Origin: Gemmatimonadales bacterium
GTDB taxonomy: Bacteria > Gemmatimonadota > Gemmatimonadetes > Longimicrobiales > Gaopeijiaceae
Assembly (NCBI GenBank): GCA_007692505.1
Contig: REBX01000067.1
Location: 1-41,415, forward strand
Reading direction: 5' to 3'
Length of the DNA stretch: 41,415 nt
Under the pieces are notes generated by a model that had not been told where the DNA came from, searched no databases, and worked only from the letters and a program-made list of their open reading frames with translations. The position numbers and the translations under genes are program-made. How positions within the stretch are numbered: the stretch's first letter is position 1; every line of letters begins with the position of its first letter. Positions 35,425 to 41,415 of the stretch are shown here, piece by piece.

Positions 35425-36921
35425 ATGGATACGGCAACGATGACCTCCACCCCAGGATCGACAGCGACCCCGGCTTCGTCCCGCGAGCGGCCCCCCTTCA
35501 AGGTGGCAGACCTGAACCTCCATGCCCTGGGTCGGGACGAGATCCGCCTGGCCGAGCACGAAATGCCCGGCCTCATGGCCCTCCGGGAGGAATACGCCGG
35601 CGAGGCGCCCCTTGCCGGGGCGCGCATCACCGGGTCCCTCCACATGACGGTGCAGACCGCGGTCCTCATCGAGACCCTGGTGGCGCTGGGTGCGAAGGTC
35701 CGCTGGGCCTCGTGCAACATCTTCTCCACCCAGGACCACGCGGCCGCCGCCGTGGCCGTGGGCCCCGATGGCACCCCCGAGGACCCCAGGGGCATCCCGG
35801 TCTTCGCCTGGAAGGGCGAGACCCTGGAGGAGTACTGGTGGTGCACCGAGCAGGCGCTGACCTGGCCCGACCACGAGGGCCCGAGCCTCATCCTGGACGA
35901 CGGGGGCGATGCCACCCTCCTGGTCCACCGGGGCCGGGAGTTCGAGCTCTCCGGCGAGATCCCCGAATTCGACGAGGAGACCGAGGCCGAGGAGTGGGGC
36001 GAGATCCTCAAGCTCCTCCGCCAGGTGCGGGATGAGAACCCCGAGAAGTGGACCCGCATGGCCGAGGAGATCCGCGGCGTTTCCGAGGAGACCACCACCG
36101 GGGTGCATCGCCTGTACGAGATGACCCGGGCCGGGACGCTCCTCTTCCCGGCCATCAACGTGAACGATGCGGTGACGAAGTCGAAGTTCGACAACCTCTA
36201 CGGCTGCCGTCACTCCCTCACCGACGGGATCCTCCGGGCCACCGACGTCATGCTCTCGGGCAAGGTGGCCGTGGTCTGCGGCTACGGCGACGTGGGGAAG
36301 GGCTGCGCCCAGGCCCTCCGGGGGCAGGGCTCCCGGGTCATCATCACCGAGATCGATCCCATCTGCGCCCTGCAGGCCGCCATGGAGGGCTTCCAGGTCA
36401 CCCGCCTGGAGGACGTCCTGGAGACGGCGGACATCTTCATCACGGCCACCGGGAACCGGGACGTGATCACGGCGGACCACATGGCCCGCATGAAGGACAA
36501 GGCCATCGTGGGGAACATCGGCCACTTCGACAACGAGATCGACATGGCCGGGCTCAAGCGGAAGGGCGTGCGGCGCCACACCATCAAGCCCCAGCTCGAC
36601 GAGTTCATCTTCGACGACGGGCACTCCGTCCTGGTCCTGGCCGAGGGCCGGCTCCTGAACCTGGGGTGCGCCACCGGCCACCCGTCCTTCGTCATGTCGG
36701 CTTCGTTCACGAACCAGGTCATGGCGCAGATCGAGCTCCACCGGAACGCCGGGGAGTACGAGCGGCAGGTCTACACCCTCCCCAAGCACCTGGACGAGAA
36801 GGTGGCCCGTCTGCACCTGGACCAGCTGGGTGTGAGGCTCACCGAGCTCACGCCCCACCAGGCGGAGTACATCGGGGTCCCCGAGGAAGGACCGTACAAG
36901 CCCGAGCACTACCGGTACTGA
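35425..36921 (+). CDS. ahcY: Adenosylhomocysteinase
   Basis: 498 aa; [101 protein letters not shown]-terminal KPEHYRY. Confidence 0.97.
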   Translation: MDTATMTSTPGSTATPASSRERPPFKVADLNLHALGRDEIRLAEHEMPGLMALREEYAGEAPLAGARITGSLHMTVQTAVLIETLVALGAKVRWASCNIFSTQDHAAAAVAVGPDGTPEDPRGIPVFAWKGETLEEYWWCTEQALTWPDHEGPSLILDDGGDATLLVHRGREFELSGEIPEFDEETEAEEWGEILKLLRQVRDENPEKWTRMAEEIRGVSEETTTGVHRLYEMTRAGTLLFPAINVNDAVTKSKFDNLYGCRHSLTDGILRATDVMLSGKVAVVCGYGDVGKGCAQALRGQGSRVIITEIDPICALQAAMEGFQVTRLEDVLETADIFITATGNRDVITADHMARMKDKAIVGNIGHFDNEIDMAGLKRKGVRRHTIKPQLDEFIFDDGHSVLVLAEGRLLNLGCATGHPSFVMSASFTNQVMAQIELHRNAGEYERQVYTLPKHLDEKVARLHLDQLGVRLTELTPHQAEYIGVPEEGPYKPEHYRY

Positions 36922-36994
36922 TTTCTCGCGGGTCGAGCGAGCGGCCCCGGGGCCTTCCCGGGGTCGCTCCCGCCGCAGCACGGAGTCGCTTCTG

Positions 36995-37390
36995 ATGTCC
37001 AGAGAGCGCACGAGGGACCGGAGCAAGCTGGCTCCCTCCATCCGGAAGGCGCACCGGGAGGTCCTGGCCGGGTTCGCCGCATCGGTGGTCCACGGGGTCG
37101 TCCTGGTGGTGGCGGCCCTCTGGCTGGTGGTGAACGACCCGGGGGCCACCGTCCTCCTGGGGCTGGTCATTGCCGGCGCCATCCTCATCCCCCTCCTGGG
37201 CCGGATGGCCTACCACGGAAACCCCTTCGCGGGCTTCCTACTCCTGGTGGTGGTGGTGGCCCCCATGATCGGGGTCCTCCTGGCGGACTGGCCCCCGATC
37301 CTCCCCTTCGCAGGCCTCGTCTTCCTCCCCTTCTACTGGCAGACGGCCCGGGGCGCCACGAACCTCAGGGGACGCAGGCGCTCCCGCTGA
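36995..37390 (+). CDS. Small multi-TM hypothetical membrane protein
   Basis: 131 aa with about four hydrophobic segments and a basic N-terminus; no family recognised. Confidence 0.65.
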   Translation: MSRERTRDRSKLAPSIRKAHREVLAGFAASVVHGVVLVVAALWLVVNDPGATVLLGLVIAGAILIPLLGRMAYHGNPFAGFLLLVVVVAPMIGVLLADWPPILPFAGLVFLPFYWQTARGATNLRGRRRSR

Positions 37391-37455
37391 CGTGCCCCCG
37401 CTGTCGCCGCCTGCGCCCTCCCCAGGCGGTTGGGATGGCGGTGTCCCCGCCGCCG

Positions 37456-38028
37456 TCAACCCTCCCCTTTCTGCCCCCCTCCACCCACCGGCGGCCACAT
37501 CCTCCTGAACACCCCGTGCCCCGCGAAGAGCTGGGCGTGGACCACGGCCCCCACGTGGGCCGCCACCAGGGCGGCCAGGAGGTAGGCCGACCCCTTGTGG
37601 ACCAGGACCATCCAGGCGGCCACGTCGGGCATCTCGGGCAGGAGGTAGGGCAGGCCCAGGGCGTCCAGGAGCTCGATGGGGAAGCCGTCGCCCACGGTGC
37701 GGACGTATCCGCTGGTGGTCATGACCACCAGGAGGGCGTAGAGGGTGCCATGGACGAAACGCGCCGTCCGCCGCTGCCCCGGGGGCATGGATTCGGGCAT
37801 GGGGGGAGGAGAGTGGAAGAGGCGCCATGCCAGGCGGGCGGCCACCAGGACCAGGAGGATTGTCCCCAGCCCCTTGTGGAGGATGTAGAGCTCGTCCTGG
37901 ATCCCCTCCACCGATCCGCTGGTCATGAGGATCCCCACTGGAATCATGACCGCGACGCCCAGGGCCACGGCCCAGTGGAAGATGCGGGAAACGGGGTGGT
38001 ACCTGGGGGTCGGTGGGTTCGGGCTCAT
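37456..38028 (-). CDS. b561-type cytochrome
   Basis: Start MSPNPPTPRYHPVSRIFHWAVAL at 38028; four TMs with His ligand positions (RIFHW, ILHKGLG, RFVHGTLY, LVHKGSAYLLAALVAAHVGAVVH). Confidence 0.88.
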   Translation of the reverse strand: MSPNPPTPRYHPVSRIFHWAVALGVAVMIPVGILMTSGSVEGIQDELYILHKGLGTILLVLVAARLAWRLFHSPPPMPESMPPGQRRTARFVHGTLYALLVVMTTSGYVRTVGDGFPIELLDALGLPYLLPEMPDVAAWMVLVHKGSAYLLAALVAAHVGAVVHAQLFAGHGVFRRMWPPVGGGGQKGEG

Positions 38029-39737
38029 GGTCGTCGTGGGGCAGGGATGGAATCGGTGGCTTCGGGCTGCCGGCCGGGCGCCGCGAAGGCCCGGTGGAGG
38101 GCCGGGCGGATGGCCTCCAGCCCCGGCGAGGTGCCCGGGGGTGCCCGGGGATCGGCGTCGGGGAGGACCCCCTCCGTGAACCCCAGCTCCAGGAAGGGTC
38201 GGAGGAGTACCCGGTCGGCGGCGAACACGTGGACGGGGACGTCGGCGCTGGCCCCCTCCCCGGTGATGACCGGGGTGGGCTGGTGGTCGCCCAGAACTAC
38301 AAGGAGGGTGGCATCGTCCATGTAGCGGCGCACCCACTCCTCCGCCACGCCCAGGGCGTAGTCGATGGAGAGGGCGTACTGCTCCCGGACGGCGTCGAAA
38401 TCGCGCCATAGTTCGACGGGAGCCGGACCGGCATCCTCCCACTCCCGGAAGACCTCTCCCCTCCCCAACCCCTCCCAGTCGTCCAGGATGGGGAGGACCG
38501 GGGTCCAGGGGGCGTGGCTGCTCACCGGCGCCAGGAGGACGAAGAGGGGACGGCGGTCCGGCGATCGCCGCTCGCTCTCCTCCATGCGCCACCAGACGAA
38601 CTGGTCCGGCATGGTGGCCCAGTGGAGGGCCGGCCCGTCGTACTCCATTCCCTCCCCCGCCGTCCGCACGGCGTCCCAGCCCAGCGCCCCGCCCTCGGGC
38701 CAGTCCCGGATCAGCGCCGGGAGGAGGGCCACGGTGCGATGCCCGGTGGCCCGAAGGTCCCGGGCCAGGGTGGGTCCTTCCGCCTCCAGGAGCTCACGGT
38801 AGGCATCCTGCCTGGAAATCCGGACCCCCGACAGGGTGGTGGCATGGGCCAGCCAGGAGCGCCCCCCCACCACAGGGGCCTCCAGCATGCCGGAGACCAG
38901 GTGGAACCCCCGGTCCCGGGCCGCCCCCGCCAGAGACTCCAGGCGGGGCCGGACCACCGGGGCGTAGCGGTCGTCGTGGGTAGCCGACACCCCGTAGGAC
39001 TCGATGAAGGCCAGGACCAGGTCCCGACCCTCCAGGCCGGGGAGGGGACGCACGGGAGGGGGCTTCTCCGCGCCGGCCCTCCCCTGCTCCGCCCGGAGCT
39101 CCCACTGGGTCCGGGCCACCCGCACCGTGGGCGCCGCGGCCACCTGGACCGCCACGTTCCACACCGGGGTGCCGGAGGCCCCGGGTGTCCATTCCGGGCC
39201 CTCCCCGCTCGAGCCCCCGGCACCCAGGCCATGGGGGACAGCCAGGAGGATCCCCGCCGCCACCAGGAGGGCGCCGGCCACGGGCAACGGGGTGTCGGGC
39301 CACTGGCGGATCCCTCGGGCCACCCCAAGGAGGATGAGCCCGCAGAGGACCGCTGCCCCCAGGATGACCACACCGGTGGCCATCCCCCCGATACTCCCCG
39401 TGAGCAGGTCCGTCACGGCCCGAAGGAGGAGGATGTCCTCGGGGAGGTCCAGGGGCCGCCCCTGGCTCATTCGGGTGGTGCCATCGGCCAGGGCCAGGAG
39501 GACCAGGAAGAGGAGGACACCCCCGGTGAGCCATGCCTGCCAACCCCGGACCAGGAGCCGGGGGGCCATGGCGACCAGCCCGCTCAGCACCAGGGCCTCC
39601 GAGGCGACCCAGGGACCGCCACCACCCCGGACGACCCGATCCGGCAGCGAGATGAGCCAGCCCAGGACCCCTGCCAGGAGGAGGGCCCAGAGGAGGGGCA
39701 CCCAGGCGTGGGCGGGGCGGAGCGGGGTGGAGTCCAT
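38025..39737 (-). CDS. Alkaline-phosphatase-superfamily (sulfatase/LtaS-like) membrane enzyme
   Basis: 570 aa; four to five N-terminal TMs, then DLVLAFIESYGVSATHDDRYAPVVRP, GGRSWLAHATTLSG, APVSSHAPWTPV, DDATLLVVLGDHQPTPVITGEGASADVPVHVFA. 4-nt overlap with the b561 gene. Confidence 0.8.
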   Translation of the reverse strand: MDSTPLRPAHAWVPLLWALLLAGVLGWLISLPDRVVRGGGGPWVASEALVLSGLVAMAPRLLVRGWQAWLTGGVLLFLVLLALADGTTRMSQGRPLDLPEDILLLRAVTDLLTGSIGGMATGVVILGAAVLCGLILLGVARGIRQWPDTPLPVAGALLVAAGILLAVPHGLGAGGSSGEGPEWTPGASGTPVWNVAVQVAAAPTVRVARTQWELRAEQGRAGAEKPPPVRPLPGLEGRDLVLAFIESYGVSATHDDRYAPVVRPRLESLAGAARDRGFHLVSGMLEAPVVGGRSWLAHATTLSGVRISRQDAYRELLEAEGPTLARDLRATGHRTVALLPALIRDWPEGGALGWDAVRTAGEGMEYDGPALHWATMPDQFVWWRMEESERRSPDRRPLFVLLAPVSSHAPWTPVLPILDDWEGLGRGEVFREWEDAGPAPVELWRDFDAVREQYALSIDYALGVAEEWVRRYMDDATLLVVLGDHQPTPVITGEGASADVPVHVFAADRVLLRPFLELGFTEGVLPDADPRAPPGTSPGLEAIRPALHRAFAAPGRQPEATDSIPAPRRP

Positions 39738-39809
39738 GCCCCGGGGACCCCCGGAGGCGCCCGTCGGTTCCCGGCCGCCCCGGGGCCCGCCGACATTGCC
39801 CCCCTCCCT

Positions 39810-39838
39810 CGGGATCCGTAGGATGCGGGACGATCCCG
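39810..39838. promoter_or_regulatory. Perfect 7-bp inverted repeat upstream of the histidine kinase
   Basis: CGGGATC-15 nt-GATCCCG, ends 30 nt before the GTG start at 39869, in a divergent intergenic region. Confidence 0.5.
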
Positions 39839-39868
39839 TGACTCCGTCCCTCCTTCCTCGCCCCTTCC

Positions 39869-41415
39869 GTGACCCCTCCCGAAGCCCGCGAGGACAGCCA
39901 CTTCGGCTACCTCCAGTGCACCCCGGACGGCCGGATCCTGGGGGCGAGCCCCCAGCTCGCCCGCCTCCTGGGGGACTCCAGCGTGCCGTCCATGGTGGAC
40001 CGGGCTCCCAGCCTCCTGGACCTCTACGCCGACGACGCCGACCGGCGACGGGTCCAGGGGCGTCTGAGGGACTCCCTCCCTGCCGACGAGGCCCGTTGGC
40101 TCCGGGCCGACGGCACCTCCGTCTGGGTGCGCACCCGGCTTTGGCCCGTCACCCACGCGGACTACGGAGGCGTGGCCTTCGAGATCCAGGTGGAGGACGT
40201 GACGGAGCGCCGCCACCTGGAGGAGCAGCTCCGCCAGGCCCAGAAGATGGAGTCCGTGGGGCAGCTCGCCGGCGGGATGGCCCACGACCTGAACAACCTC
40301 CTCACCGTCATCCTCTCCCAGCTGGACTTCGCCCTGACCTGCCTCCGGGAGGGCGAGCTGGAAGAAGCGGAGCAGGACCTTGCGGACGCCCGGGACGCAG
40401 CCCACCGGGGGACCCGAATGGTCCAGCACCTCCTGGCCTTCAGCCGCCGGGACCACCTGAAGCTGGAGCCCACCGACCTGTCGGAAATGGTGGACCGGGG
40501 GAGCCACCTCCTCCGCCGCCTCCTCCCGGACGGCATCGAGATCCGTACCCGGGGCAAGGGACCCATCCGCGTCCTGGCCGACGCCTCGGCGGTGGAGCAG
40601 ATCCTCCTGAACCTGGCCACGAATGCCCGGGACGGGATGGAAGGCCGGGGGACCCTCACCCTCCGCCATGGCCGGGAGACGATGACGGAGGAGGACGTGG
40701 CCCGGCAGGGCTGGGGGCGGACCGAGTCCTTCGGCACCCTCACCGTGGCGGACACGGGGACCGGGATGTCCCCTCAGGTGGTGGCCCGGGTCTTCGAACC
40801 CTTCTTCACCACGAAAGCGGCCGGACGGGGGACAGGTCTGGGCCTGCCCATGGTGTACGGCCTCATGAAACAGCACCGGGGATTCGTTACCCTGGAGAGC
40901 GAGGAGGGCCGGGGCACGAAGGTAACCCTCTGGTTCCCCCTGGCCACATCGGACGCGGACGACCCCACCTCCCCCGTGCCCGACACCGACACCTCCTCTC
41001 CTGCCCCAGCCACCGACCACGGGCCCGACGCCTGCGATCCCGAGGGGAGCCGGGAGGCCGGGCATCCGGAGACCGGGCGCCACCGACCCCAGATCCTGGT
41101 GGTGGACGACGACGAGATCCTCCGGCGGGTCACGGCCCGCGCCCTCCGGACCCGGGAGTACCGGGTGGTGGAGGCAGCAGATGGCCTGGAGGCGCTGGAG
41201 ATCGTGGAGGAGTTCGGTCCTCCAGACCTGGTGATCTCCGACCTGGTCATGCCGGGCCTCACCGGCCCCGAGCTCCTGGAACACCTTCGGGCCTCCTACC
41301 CGGGCCAACCCTTCCTCATGACCTCGGGACACGGGTCCGGCAGCCTGGCCCGGGAGGAAGGAATGCCCCCCGAACTGCCTTTCCTGGCCAAGCCCTGGAC
41401 CGTGTCCGAGCTCCT
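39869..41415 (+). CDS. Hybrid histidine kinase: PAS-like, HisKA, HATPase_c and receiver domains (truncated by the window end)
   Basis: Not in the ORF track. GTG start; VTPPEAREDSHFGYLQCTPDGRILGASPQLARLLGD; H-box VGQLAGGMAHDLNNLLTVI; N-box NLATNARDGM; VADTGTGMS, GTGLGLPMVYG; receiver ILVVDDDEILRRVT, LVISDLVMPG, LMTSGH, LAKPW; reads open to 41415. Confidence 0.93.
   Translation, partial: MTPPEAREDSHFGYLQCTPDGRILGASPQLARLLGDSSVPSMVDRAPSLLDLYADDADRRRVQGRLRDSLPADEARWLRADGTSVWVRTRLWPVTHADYGGVAFEIQVEDVTERRHLEEQLRQAQKMESVGQLAGGMAHDLNNLLTVILSQLDFALTCLREGELEEAEQDLADARDAAHRGTRMVQHLLAFSRRDHLKLEPTDLSEMVDRGSHLLRRLLPDGIEIRTRGKGPIRVLADASAVEQILLNLATNARDGMEGRGTLTLRHGRETMTEEDVARQGWGRTESFGTLTVADTGTGMSPQVVARVFEPFFTTKAAGRGTGLGLPMVYGLMKQHRGFVTLESEEGRGTKVTLWFPLATSDADDPTSPVPDTDTSSPAPATDHGPDACDPEGSREAGHPETGRHRPQILVVDDDEILRRVTARALRTREYRVVEAADGLEALEIVEEFGPPDLVISDLVMPGLTGPELLEHLRASYPGQPFLMTSGHGSGSLAREEGMPPELPFLAKPWTVSEL

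Noticed and set aside
35218-37188. 656-aa minus-strand ORF
   Set aside because: Antisense to ahcY, which is an unambiguous gene.
38025-39737. Lipoteichoic acid synthase annotation
   Set aside because: Only superfamily-level resemblance; the organism appears Gram-negative, so the specific LtaS function is unsupported.

Overview
This is a GC-rich chromosomal window whose gene content fits a Gemmatimonadota-like Gram-negative bacterium: SusC/SusD pair, TonB receptors, and plug-domain proteins with carboxypeptidase-regulatory-like N-termini. The taxon is an inference. The coding part is mostly housekeeping: class II fructose-bisphosphate aldolase plus GlpX, an ABC-F ATPase, a TonB-dependent receptor, a ba3-type heme-copper oxidase locus with divergent ctaB, a P1-family peptidase, a Glu/Leu/Phe/Val dehydrogenase, a thioredoxin-like protein, TypA/BipA, a rhodanese plus ArsR pair, an RNA m5C methyltransferase, SusCD, TspO, an S9 peptidase, CysM, AhcY, a b561-type cytochrome, an alkaline-phosphatase-superfamily membrane enzyme, and a window-truncated hybrid histidine kinase. 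I see no CRISPR array, transposon, rRNA or tRNA. No clear new 'system' such as a defence island or BGC is visible. The points most worth a second look are: (1) a hybrid histidine kinase at the right edge and a 50-aa GTG-started oxidase subunit, both missing from the ORF track; (2) a divergent plug-only receptor family flanked by small lipoproteins; (3) a lipoprotein with duplicated domains and a CTPGFW module; (4) a highly structured ~300-nt leader before ahcY; (5) promoter-embedded inverted repeats before a rhodanese/ArsR operon; (6) G-quadruplex-capable tracts on both strands between convergent genes; and (7) several perfect inverted repeats and short tandem duplications in intergenic DNA. 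All calls are by eye from the sequence; no searches or folding were run.
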